Shown piece after piece: positions 7,714 to 15,703 of a stretch of DNA of 24,904 bases. Positions within the stretch are counted from its first letter, which is position 1, and each line of letters starts with the position of its first letter. Source of the DNA: Melioribacteraceae bacterium (GTDB lineage: Bacteria; Bacteroidota; Ignavibacteria; Ignavibacteriales; Melioribacteraceae); contig JALNXG010000057.1 of NCBI GenBank assembly GCA_023230485.1, forward strand, positions 1-24,904. The letters run 5' to 3'. A program made the translations under genes and the position numbers. The notes under the pieces are model-generated. The model was not told the origin of the DNA and ran no database searches. It saw nothing but the letters and a program-made list of their open reading frames with translations.

Positions 7714-9582
7714 TTAGCTACTTATAGGAATACGAATTGTAAAAGCAGTACCTTTTTCGAGTTCGCTTTCCACTGTTATCGTTCCATTATGATTATCTAT
7801 TATTCCCCATATAACCGAAAGACCTAAACCTGTTCCTTTCTGTCCTTTCGTTGAGAAGAATGGTTCAAAAATTTTCGATAGATGCTCAGAGGAAATTCCA
7901 CTTCCATTATCAGCTACTTTAATTTCAATAAATTTCTGTGGACCTTCTAAATCAATATGTTCCCACTTTTGGTAATCATCATTAAACTTAGCACATCCGC
8001 ATATATGTCCTGCATTCGCAACATTAAATTTATAAAGCGGCTCGCCACATTTCGGGCATTTACCTGATTTATCAATTAATGAAATTTCGCATTCAGGGCA
8101 GTGAAGCGATATTGGTTTAGATTTATCGATCTCTAATCCAAAGCTATGACGCTGTTTTCCATATACCGGGTCTAAATGAATAATGCCTGATGAATCACCT
8201 GATTTAATTTTCATTTTTATCGAAGGGTGTCCTTCAATTTTAAAATCAGGATCAAGCAGACTATGATTCTTATCGCACATTGCTGATTTGATTACTACAA
8301 TACCTTTAGGAGGGAGACTTGTTAATTTTGTCTCAACTATTAACTTCCCATTTTTTTTACTTGAAGCATCAATACCATTAACAAAAAGATTGATAAATAC
8401 TTGTTGAATCTGATTTGCATCCGCAGTCAATTTCGGCAGGTTTTCATCAAACTTTCTTTCGAGTACTACACCGCTAATTTTTAATTGATTTGCTACTACT
8501 GTTGCCGCACGATCTATTATTTCATTAATGCTTATTAAACTTTTTTTAGGAGTAGATTGACGTGCAAAATCTAAAAGTCCCTTTACTATTTCACGGCTGC
8601 GAAGAGTCTCGCGGACAATTACATTTAAGTCCTCCTGCATCTCCGGATTATCTTTTGTCCTTTTAAGAAGGAAACTACTATATGTAAGAACTCCCGTAAG
8701 TGGATTATTTATTTCATGAGCAACTCCGGCGGCTAATTGTCCTAATGATGCCATCTTCTCGGATTGGAAAAGTTGCATTCTTACTTCTTTTATTCCTTGA
8801 GTCATCTTATTAAATGAATTGGCAAGTTTACCCAGTTCATCTTTACTTAGTTCAGTTATTTTATAGTCAAGGTTCCCTTGACCAATTTCTTCAGTTGCTT
8901 TTACTAATTCTTTTACAGGTTTATCAACATATCGTTTTACGAAAATCCCGACAATAAACGCTATTCCTATAAAAGAAATAATACTAAAAATAATACCTCT
9001 TATTTCGTTATCTACAATTTTATTATCGATTTCATTTAAGTAAAATGTAACATCTAATACGCCCAGAATTTTTGATTCTTTTGAATGTACATGGCAGTCT
9101 GATGTGTAACACGATTTTTCATTGTAGATTGGATTAATTATTCCGAGTACTCGAGATGAATCGCTGTTAGTCTTAAATATTCTTTTTCTTTCAGCTACTG
9201 AAATTTTTTCAAGTGTTACATTTTCATTATGGCAGACATTACAACTCTTTTGAGATTTATCTACTAAAACTCCAACTTCTGAATGATTCGTAGAATATAC
9301 AATTTCACCTGATTTATTATATATCTTAATAGCATGAATCTGATGATCGCTGCCGATTGTTTTTATAATTTCGTTTATATGATCTCGTTGATTGAGCAGC
9401 ATGCCATACTTAGTAGAGCTTTTTACAGTCTCACTTAATTGTAGTGCATGCCGCTCAACTTCATCGAGCATAACTTCAGAATGATAAGAGATACTCAAAT
9501 AGGCATAAATACCTAATATTATCAGTGTTGTTACACCGATAACTAAAATTAGCTTTGTGCCTATTTTTCTATATATCTTCAT
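7714..9582 (-). CDS. sensor histidine kinase with heme-type motifs and zinc-ribbon insertion
   Basis: 622 residues. TM1 (about 10-30), periplasmic sensor domain (33-193), TM2 (194-214), HAMP (215-270), HisKA with phosphoacceptor H289 in AHEINNPLTG, and an HATPase domain with N box (N402 in NLFVNGIDAS), G1 (D558 in DNGSGIS), F box and G2 (GTGLGLS). The sensor domain has C114-NVC-H118 and C158-YTSDC-H164, a CxxCH and a CX4CH, which could each bind a c-type heme in the periplasm; redox or ligand sensing is inferred. The distance between N box and G1 is 156 residues, about 120 more than usual, and the extra part holds a zinc-ribbon pattern (C495, C498, C509, C512) and a further CGC. It lies 2 bases after the 13-heme cytochrome gene and is followed by two response regulators. 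Confidence 0.9.
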   Translation of the reverse strand: MKIYRKIGTKLILVIGVTTLIILGIYAYLSISYHSEVMLDEVERHALQLSETVKSSTKYGMLLNQRDHINEIIKTIGSDHQIHAIKIYNKSGEIVYSTNHSEVGVLVDKSQKSCNVCHNENVTLEKISVAERKRIFKTNSDSSRVLGIINPIYNEKSCYTSDCHVHSKESKILGVLDVTFYLNEIDNKIVDNEIRGIIFSIISFIGIAFIVGIFVKRYVDKPVKELVKATEEIGQGNLDYKITELSKDELGKLANSFNKMTQGIKEVRMQLFQSEKMASLGQLAAGVAHEINNPLTGVLTYSSFLLKRTKDNPEMQEDLNVIVRETLRSREIVKGLLDFARQSTPKKSLISINEIIDRAATVVANQLKISGVVLERKFDENLPKLTADANQIQQVFINLFVNGIDASSKKNGKLIVETKLTSLPPKGIVVIKSAMCDKNHSLLDPDFKIEGHPSIKMKIKSGDSSGIIHLDPVYGKQRHSFGLEIDKSKPISLHCPECEISLIDKSGKCPKCGEPLYKFNVANAGHICGCAKFNDDYQKWEHIDLEGPQKFIEIKVADNGSGISSEHLSKIFEPFFSTKGQKGTGLGLSVIWGIIDNHNGTITVESELEKGTAFTIRIPISS

Positions 9583-9584
9583 AA

Positions 9585-10736
9585 TTATCTAACTAATTTT
9601 CCCGGTTTATCTTTTGGATATGATTTATCATCATGACAATCGGAGCAGTCAGGTTTATTATATACAGCATCTTTATGACAGCTTTCACATTCAAATTCTG
9701 CATGTGTTTCATCAAACTTTAATCCTGCTTTTGAGTGATTGAAATTTGTTTGATCCCAAGCACCGTGGCAAGATGAACATTTGGAGTTTTTCCCTGTAAA
9801 CTTACCTTTTGTTGTATGGCATCTTACACATGTTAATTTACTATGGAATTTAGATAAATCAAATCCTGTTCTTGCTTTATGATTAAAGCCAACTTCTTTT
9901 ACTTCGTTTGCATGGCACATGGTACATTTAGAAGTATTATTGGTGTCATGACAAGCTAAGCAATTTTTATGCTTCTGAGTAAATGTTGCAGGTTTTGCTT
10001 TTGATTTATCTCTTTGGTCATGGCACTTGATACAAGTTTCATCTTTGTGACAACTTTGGCAATCTAATCCAAATGTATTTATATGCTGTGAATGAGCAAA
10101 ATTAACCAGCTTACCTTTATTTGCTTTTGGAGTTTCATACTTGATTGTTTCAGGAGTTTTAATAACAGGATGACCTTTGGATTTATTAGATGATACTATC
10201 GGCTGTTTTGTATTTCCTGTATTTTTTGCGTTTAGAGTATGGCATGCATTACAATCGTTCTTGCCGCTCCATCCTCTATGGCAGTCGTTACACAATCTAT
10301 GAAAAGCACCTTGTAAATCGGGCTTAGAAATGTCGTCTCTTTTTCTTGTTTCTGAATGGCAATTAGAGCAGGGAATTACTTCTCCCGGTGGATTATAATG
10401 ATGACATGATACACAACCCCCCGACATTTCAGCCATTTCTGAATGAGCAAGGTGTGTGAATTTAGCCGGGGAATATAAATCCTTTCCATTTCTTACTTTG
10501 TTAATAATAATTTCCGCAGGTGCATCTTTTGGCTTCTGATAAATTGTTACCATTAAGTCGCGCGGACAATTTATTAAACATGGATTCTCTTTAGTGGGTA
10601 TATCGCAGGCATGGCATGTCTTACATGTTAATCCTTTAACCTGAGCGTGATCTACCGGCACTTTTTTGTTCTGTCCGAATACTATAGCCGAACTAAATAA
10701 TAAAAACGATATAATTAATAGATTTTTTTTCATCAT
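9585..10736 (-). CDS. periplasmic 13-heme c-type cytochrome
   Basis: 383 residues with a signal peptide (about 1-21, ending VFGQ). I count 13 CxxCH motifs, the first at C38-C41-H42 and the last near the C-terminus. Directly after the first motif lie three further cysteines (C44, C53, C57) in the pattern CHAC-x8-C-x3-CP, the end resembling an iron-sulfur ligand motif, so the N-terminus may hold more than a heme. A segment at about 170-205 is rich in Lys, Thr and Ser and looks like a linker between two heme domains. The start codon overlaps the stop of the NrfD-like gene (ATGA), indicating translational coupling; the two likely work together with the ferredoxin as a quinone-linked electron-transfer complex. 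Two adjacent ATG codons are available as start; which is used is unclear. Confidence 0.9.
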   Translation of the reverse strand: MMKKNLLIISFLLFSSAIVFGQNKKVPVDHAQVKGLTCKTCHACDIPTKENPCLINCPRDLMVTIYQKPKDAPAEIIINKVRNGKDLYSPAKFTHLAHSEMAEMSGGCVSCHHYNPPGEVIPCSNCHSETRKRDDISKPDLQGAFHRLCNDCHRGWSGKNDCNACHTLNAKNTGNTKQPIVSSNKSKGHPVIKTPETIKYETPKANKGKLVNFAHSQHINTFGLDCQSCHKDETCIKCHDQRDKSKAKPATFTQKHKNCLACHDTNNTSKCTMCHANEVKEVGFNHKARTGFDLSKFHSKLTCVRCHTTKGKFTGKNSKCSSCHGAWDQTNFNHSKAGLKFDETHAEFECESCHKDAVYNKPDCSDCHDDKSYPKDKPGKLVR

Positions 10737-11968
10737 ACACCTTTTGCAGAATATTTTGATACGGAAGCAGCCGGTTTCGGCTGACTAATTACAGGGAAGA
10801 ACATTACAGCCGCTCGATATATTAATACTTCTAATGCAACAAATCCTAAAGTAACTAATATTTCTCCGACAGATGGTACATAAGCACTTGTTGCATAAGG
10901 AGGAGTATATGCTACTACAAAATTATTTAGCCTATTTAATAGTACTCCAAGTATTACTAAGGATGAGGCAATAAATAATCCGGGAATTGATTTGGTCAAT
11001 GTACGCGAGAAAAACATTCTCAATGGAATTATAATACCTACAACCAATTCAATAGTATATAGGATACTTACAGTATTTACTTCCATTAAATAAACGAATG
11101 ATTTACGGATTACCATATCACCAATTTTGAAAGCAAGATAAATTGCTAATAAAGGTCCGATAATATCAGCTAAACCTCTTAAGATATCTGTTTCAGGTTT
11201 CAACTTAAACGAACGAGAAGAAATAATTGATTCGAAAATTACCATCGGGAATCCAACCGAAATTGCAGAGAGAAGGAATAAGAGAGGGAGTACCGGAGTC
11301 TGCCAGAGTGGATGCATCTTCTGCCCCGAAATTATCATTAACGTTCCGAGTGATGACTGGTGAAGGCATGATAATACCACACCTGCAATAATAAAAATAA
11401 ACATAGTCTTATCTAATACTCTGTCTAAGAAACGGAGGAATCTATCGACAGAATTATTAAATGCGGAGAGAAATCCGGGTAGGTTTACTTTCCCAATAAA
11501 TCTTTCGGCAACGATCGGCAAAAATTCTATATATAATACAGTCAAATAAATCATAACGCAGATACCGACTTCAAAAAGTGCAGAGTTGCCATTCCACATA
11601 ATTAATGGATGCCAAATGTAATACCAGCGTCCAAGATCGGTCATTACGCTTACAGCAACGAAAGTATAGCCAAGAGCCGCAGTTAATAATGCCGGGCGAA
11701 CGATAGCGTGATACTTATCTTTATGTAGAATATGACCAAGAGCGGCAGTAGTAAATCCCCCTGCAGCTAGAGCTACTCCAAGAGCAACATCAAGTCCAAT
11801 CCATATCCCCCATGGGTATTGGTTGCTTAAATTAGTAATAGCACCTATACCCAATATATATCTAAGTAATAAGGCGGTCATTCCAAATGCTGCGATAATT
11901 ATCAAAGCCCATACACCCGGAGTAAGAAATTTCTGTTTAATCGGCATCGGTTTCAAATGTTCTTCCAT
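10733..11968 (-). CDS. NrfD/HybB-family membrane quinone-interacting subunit
   Basis: 411 residues with about ten membrane helices and no soluble domain of note. Recognisable family features are the N-terminal segment with NQYPWGIWIGLDVALGVALA, characteristic of the HybB/NrfD (polysulfide reductase C) family, and the GRWYYIW segment after the third helix. Such proteins bind quinone in the inner membrane, carry no heme, and pass electrons to or from a partner ferredoxin subunit. Length is close to that of HybB. The ATG directly abuts the stop codon of the ferredoxin gene (TAGATG), and the end overlaps the 13-heme cytochrome gene. The trio resembles the CbcSTU or Hmc-type complexes: quinone protein, four-cluster ferredoxin and multiheme cytochrome. 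No molybdenum or nickel catalytic subunit is present in the window. Confidence 0.92.
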   Translation of the reverse strand: MEEHLKPMPIKQKFLTPGVWALIIIAAFGMTALLLRYILGIGAITNLSNQYPWGIWIGLDVALGVALAAGGFTTAALGHILHKDKYHAIVRPALLTAALGYTFVAVSVMTDLGRWYYIWHPLIMWNGNSALFEVGICVMIYLTVLYIEFLPIVAERFIGKVNLPGFLSAFNNSVDRFLRFLDRVLDKTMFIFIIAGVVLSCLHQSSLGTLMIISGQKMHPLWQTPVLPLLFLLSAISVGFPMVIFESIISSRSFKLKPETDILRGLADIIGPLLAIYLAFKIGDMVIRKSFVYLMEVNTVSILYTIELVVGIIIPLRMFFSRTLTKSIPGLFIASSLVILGVLLNRLNNFVVAYTPPYATSAYVPSVGEILVTLGFVALEVLIYRAAVMFFPVISQPKPAASVSKYSAKGV

Positions 11969-12871
11969 CTATTCCTCCGTCTCAGAATTTTTACGATTTT
12001 TATTGATCCACATTACTCCGCCTAAGACTGCATACAGTGCGAGTGGAGGAACGAAATATGCAAATAAACCATGTTGAATCGATTCCGAAACGCCCGGAGC
12101 AGTTGCCCTTGGTAGATCAGGCATTCCTAATTCAGGCATCTTTTTACCTGCTAGATACAACCATGATGTTCCACCTACTTCAAATTCACCGTAAACGTGA
12201 TTTTCGTATTTATCCGGGTCTATTTCAATTCTATTATGTGCAATATTTATTAAGTCTTCTCGTTTACCATAAGTAAGAACTTCATTTGGGCATATTTCTA
12301 CACATGCTGGTAACATTCCGATTTTTGTTCTTTCAAAACAGAAATCACATTTTTTAATATCTGGCTCAATTGCTTTATCAAATTCAAATGCCGGTATCTG
12401 GAATGGGCATGCAACCATACAATAACGACAACCGATGCATTTGCTTCCATCCCAGGTTACAGTTCCATTCGGATGTTTATGGAATGCTTTCACAATACAT
12501 GCAGAAACACAAGCAGGTGTGTTACAATGCATACATTGATATTTAACATCTATTGGAAATCGATCTAATTCTTTTCCTGGGAATTCATTGATTACAGTAA
12601 GTGCTGTATGATCAGGTCTTCTCATTTCATTAAAGACCGTTCTATTATCATAAGATTCTAAAGGAGCGGTTGGCATATCATGAGCAACTTTACAAGCCCA
12701 TTCGCATTTTCTACACCCAATACAAACCGTAGTGTCTATTAAAACACCCATTGCTTTATCGGGAATATAGTCTTTCGACTCTGCTTTTATTTTAGTTGAG
12801 GTAACTCCGGCAGTTACTGCAGTTAATGCAGCACTTATCTTGAAGAAGTCCCGTCTTGACTGTTTGGGCAT
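11969..12871 (-). CDS. Tat-exported four-cluster ferredoxin, HybA/DmsB-like, membrane anchored
   Basis: 300 residues from the preferred start. The N-terminus has a twin-arginine signal (SRRDFFK followed by an Ala/Val/Thr-rich stretch), so the protein is folded with its clusters before export. Four Cys groups fit four [4Fe-4S] clusters: C50/53/56/60; CMHCx4CxxxC near 113-125; C145/148/151/155; and C175/178/190/194. A C-terminal helix (about 265-288) anchors it in the membrane, as in HybA. It would relay electrons between the NrfD-like protein and the 13-heme cytochrome. Two consecutive ATG codons exist at 12874 and 12871; the ribosome binding site AAGGAGG (12883-12877) is 2 bases from the first and 5 from the second, so the second is preferred. 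It is the first gene of the cluster behind a strong promoter. Confidence 0.93.
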   Translation of the reverse strand: MPKQSRRDFFKISAALTAVTAGVTSTKIKAESKDYIPDKAMGVLIDTTVCIGCRKCEWACKVAHDMPTAPLESYDNRTVFNEMRRPDHTALTVINEFPGKELDRFPIDVKYQCMHCNTPACVSACIVKAFHKHPNGTVTWDGSKCIGCRYCMVACPFQIPAFEFDKAIEPDIKKCDFCFERTKIGMLPACVEICPNEVLTYGKREDLINIAHNRIEIDPDKYENHVYGEFEVGGTSWLYLAGKKMPELGMPDLPRATAPGVSESIQHGLFAYFVPPLALYAVLGGVMWINKNRKNSETEE

Positions 12872-12931
12872 CATATCCTCCTTACTGATGCAAATTGATA
12901 ATAATAGTAATGGATTGTTTTATCCGTTTCT

Positions 12932-12960
12932 AAAATAGTTTAATAATACTTTTTTGTCAA
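12932..12960 (-). promoter_or_regulatory. sigma-70-type promoter of the electron-transfer cluster
   Basis: On the minus strand there is a perfect -35 box TTGACA (12960-12955), a 17-bp spacer and a -10 box TATTTT (12937-12932; 4/6). Transcription would start near 12925, giving a leader of about 50 bases before the ferredoxin gene with its AAGGAGG site. This is the best promoter in the window and lies at the expected head of the operon. Confidence 0.55.
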
Positions 12961-12981
12961 TTTATTTTCTCCCCTTATTTT
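12954..12981 (+). promoter_or_regulatory. candidate promoter of the aromatic amino acid gene
   Basis: TTGTCA (12954-12959), 16-bp spacer, TATTTT (12976-12981). Its -35 box lies on the same bases as the minus-strand -35 box of the opposing cluster, so both promoters would compete. A second plus-strand candidate is TTGATA (12895-12900) with TTTTAT (12918-12923), 17 bp apart. I cannot choose between them. The rest of the 169-bp gap between the two genes (12872-13040) shows nothing further. Confidence 0.28.
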
Positions 12982-13040
12982 CATCGTTTTTTTTCTGTAA
13001 ATTTACTAATTCATTAATTATTAGTAGAACAAGTCCGATT

Positions 13041-15089
13041 ATGGCAAAATCAAATAAAAACCAACTCGATAAATTCCGAAATGGAATAAATAAAATTGAT
13101 AGTGAAATATTAAAATTACTTTCTACTAGACGTGATTATAGTAAAGAAGTTATTAAAGTAAAAGAATCACATAAAAGTCCAATTCGTGATTTTAAAAGAG
13201 AAGAAGAACTCCTAAGACGTTTGATTAAAGAGGGAAAGAAATTTAATCTCGATTCTCATTATATATCTAAACTCTATTATGAAATTTTAGAAGATTCAGT
13301 AAGGATGCAGCAGAATTATGTTCTCGGTTTTGTAAATGAGAAAAAATCCAAAAAAAGTATTAAGGTTTCCATTCAAGGTATTGAAGGCTCTTATAGTTAT
13401 ATGGCGGCTACTAAGTTTTTCTCTAACTCTGGTTATAAAGTCAATTTTAATTTCTTTACGAAATTTGAAGATGTTGTTAAATCGACAGAGAATGGAGAAA
13501 GTGATTTTTCTGTTTTACCAATTGAGAATACTACTTCGGGCGGAATCAATGAAGTTTATGATCTTCTCTTACATACTACCTTATCTATAATTGGCGAAGA
13601 AAAATTTGAAGTAAAACATTGCTTAGTTTCAGGTAATGATATTAATATAAATTCCATCAAAAAAGTTTATGCTCATTATCAAGCGGCGGCTCAATGCAGT
13701 AAATTCTTAGATACTCTAAAAGATGTATCGGTTGAATACTTCGCTGATACTGCAATGTCAGTCCAAAAAATAAAAATGGAAAATAATTCTGAATATGCTG
13801 CTATTGCAAGTGAAGAAGCTGCAAAACTTTTTGGAGTAAAAATTCTTAAGAAAGATATAGCAAATCAATCCGAAAATTTTACACGATTTTTAATTGGAGC
13901 AAGAAAGCCACTTAATGTGGATGATAGAATTCCATGCAAGACATCTGTTGTTCTTGCAACTTCTCATACACCGGGCTCTCTAGTTGATGCACTTAATATT
14001 TTTAGAAAGTATCAGGTTAATTTAACAAAATTGGAATCCCGACCCATAATCGGTAACCCATGGGAAGAGATGTTCTATCTTGATTTTGAGGGGAGTCATC
14101 TAAACGAGAATATTAAAAAGATGATTGATGATCTTGGTCATTATACTCGTTTTATAAAAATACTTGGTAGCTATCCATCTCAACAGTTAGTAAAAGCAAA
14201 ATTAGAGTATTCACTATTATTGGACGAGAAGGGAGCACCAAAGGCGGACCTAACTCCTAAAGCAAGTGCTAAGGTATCTTCTCCAAAATCTAAGAGTTAT
14301 AAATTAGCAAGCCGCGAATACAAGCAAGAAGATACAATTATAAAAGTAAAAGATGTTCTGATTGGCGGAGATAGTTTTATTGTCATGGCTGGTCCTTGCT
14401 CTGTCGAGTCTGAAAGTCAAATTATGCAATGTGCATTGGAAGCAAAAACCAATGGTGCGCAAATTTTAAGAGGCGGCTGTTATAAACCAAGAACTTCACC
14501 ATATAGTTTTCAGGGGCTTGGTATTGAAGGTGTTGAAATTCTTGTAAATGCAGGTAAGTCTTATGATATGCCTGTGATAACAGAAGTTATGGATAGCGAA
14601 CATGTAAAAGAAGTAGCCAAGTTCGCAGATATTCTTCAGATTGGTGCAAGAAATATGCAGAACTTTACTCTTCTTAAAGAAGTCGGTAAAACCCATCGTC
14701 CCGTTATGTTGAAACGTGGATTAATGTCATCTATTGATGAATTATTAAATGCCGCAGAATATATTTTAGCTCAAGGCAATCGACAAGTAATTCTTTGTGA
14801 AAGAGGAATCAGAACCTTTGAGAACGCTACGAGAAATACATTGGATTTAAGTGCTGTACTGGTATTAAAGGAGCTTTCACATCTACCGATTATTGTCGAT
14901 CCATCACATGCAGTTGGGCAGAGGAATAAAGTTATCCCATTAGCGAAGGCGGCAAAGGTCGTGGGTGCTCATGGTGTGATGGTGGAATTCCATCCTGAAC
15001 CGGAAAAAGCGTGGAGTGATGGAGAACAATCACTCTATTTTAGTCAATTCGAAGAGATGATGAGGGAGCTTTACGCACTTCAAAAATAA
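13041..15089 (+). CDS. trifunctional chorismate mutase / prephenate dehydratase / DAHP synthase
   Basis: 682 residues carrying three enzyme domains. Residues about 5-90 are an AroQ-type chorismate mutase (FRNGINKIDSEILKLLSTR, KREEELL). About 105-285 are prephenate dehydratase: GIEGSYSYMAA, LPIENTTSGGINEVYDLL, and ENFTRFLIG with the catalytic TRF. About 298-370 are an ACT domain with PGSLVDAL and LTKLESRP, the phenylalanine-binding motifs. After a Lys/Ser/Pro linker, about 430-680 are a type I-beta DAHP synthase: AGPCSVES, GGCYKPRTSPYSFQG, QIGARNMQNF, KRG and VDPSHAVG. It joins the first step of the shikimate pathway to the phenylalanine branch. The frame is open upstream from a TTG at 12954, but chorismate mutase homology begins only after the ATG at 13041, and the 29 extra residues look untranslated. 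PheA-type and DAHP synthase fusions are known separately; no single symbol fits. Confidence 0.93.
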   Translation: MAKSNKNQLDKFRNGINKIDSEILKLLSTRRDYSKEVIKVKESHKSPIRDFKREEELLRRLIKEGKKFNLDSHYISKLYYEILEDSVRMQQNYVLGFVNEKKSKKSIKVSIQGIEGSYSYMAATKFFSNSGYKVNFNFFTKFEDVVKSTENGESDFSVLPIENTTSGGINEVYDLLLHTTLSIIGEEKFEVKHCLVSGNDININSIKKVYAHYQAAAQCSKFLDTLKDVSVEYFADTAMSVQKIKMENNSEYAAIASEEAAKLFGVKILKKDIANQSENFTRFLIGARKPLNVDDRIPCKTSVVLATSHTPGSLVDALNIFRKYQVNLTKLESRPIIGNPWEEMFYLDFEGSHLNENIKKMIDDLGHYTRFIKILGSYPSQQLVKAKLEYSLLLDEKGAPKADLTPKASAKVSSPKSKSYKLASREYKQEDTIIKVKDVLIGGDSFIVMAGPCSVESESQIMQCALEAKTNGAQILRGGCYKPRTSPYSFQGLGIEGVEILVNAGKSYDMPVITEVMDSEHVKEVAKFADILQIGARNMQNFTLLKEVGKTHRPVMLKRGLMSSIDELLNAAEYILAQGNRQVILCERGIRTFENATRNTLDLSAVLVLKELSHLPIIVDPSHAVGQRNKVIPLAKAAKVVGAHGVMVEFHPEPEKAWSDGEQSLYFSQFEEMMRELYALQK

Positions 15090-15170
15090 ATATTTTGTCA
15101 AGTGAAAAAGTAGTTTCAGTAATTTAATTAGGTGAATGAAATGGAAAGTGCAGAATTAGTATTAAACAAA

Positions 15171-15695
15171 TCAGAAATAAAACTGAGTTTGTACCATATA
15201 GATAAGATAGCTTGCAGAAGTATTTGTAACTGTGGAAGCAAAATCGATACCTCCGCTAATTCTAAGATTCTCGTTCAATCTAAAACCCGCAGCGAGATGA
15301 GCCTTGGCTCCAATATCCCATGTTACTCTGTCATTAAAAATCCTATCATTGATAGCAATTAATCCAACACCCTCTTCAAGAAAGAAAGTCTCATTAAAGA
15401 ATTGTGAAATATTTGCCGATAAGTAATATCCTTTAATGAATGGATAGAATTTTCCAGTTCTATTTTCAGGAATTAAATTCTCAATTTTTTGTGCGTAAAA
15501 AAATCCTGTCCTAAATTCTATATCTGCCGAAAACCAAGCATAGAAGCCAATATATCCACTTAGCGAATAACTTGAAAGTGAAGGAGAATTACCTTTTACT
15601 TCACCAATTCCTGCATACCCACCAATGCTCGGATTCATAAATTGAGCATTTAACATGAAAGGTATAAATAAAAATATAATTGCAATTTTTCTCAC
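15171..15695 (-). CDS. small outer-membrane beta-barrel protein
   Basis: 174 residues, with a signal peptide (about 1-18, ending LNAQ) and a mature part of amphipathic strands rich in Gly, Tyr and Phe ending in TQFYF, with the terminal Phe of outer-membrane barrels. The length fits an eight-stranded OmpX/OmpA-type barrel. The start is GTG: no ATG lies upstream in the short 8-base gap to the preceding gene, and a later start would remove the signal peptide. It is the last gene of a three-gene minus-strand operon after the mechanosensitive channel and the IorA-like enzyme. Function unknown. It converges on the trifunctional aromatic enzyme gene, with 81 bases between them and no clear terminator. 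Confidence 0.75.
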   Translation of the reverse strand: MRKIAIIFLFIPFMLNAQFMNPSIGGYAGIGEVKGNSPSLSSYSLSGYIGFYAWFSADIEFRTGFFYAQKIENLIPENRTGKFYPFIKGYYLSANISQFFNETFFLEEGVGLIAINDRIFNDRVTWDIGAKAHLAAGFRLNENLRISGGIDFASTVTNTSASYLIYMVQTQFYF

Positions 15696-15703
15696 AGAGA
15701 AAC

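Noticed and set aside
12954..13040. N-terminal extension of the aromatic enzyme from a TTG
   Set aside because: The extra residues are Phe/Ser-rich and unlike the family; the ATG at 13041 is followed at once by chorismate mutase sequence and the upstream bases serve as promoter region.
15082..15098. CAAAAATA/TATTTTG inverted repeat after the aromatic enzyme gene
   Set aside because: Imperfect, almost pure A/T and with no G+C core, so too weak to call a terminator.
15132..15362. 76-codon plus-strand open frame beginning ATGAATGAAATGGA
   Set aside because: Most of it is antisense to the small barrel gene, which has a signal peptide and barrel end; the frame shows no domain, signal or sensible composition.
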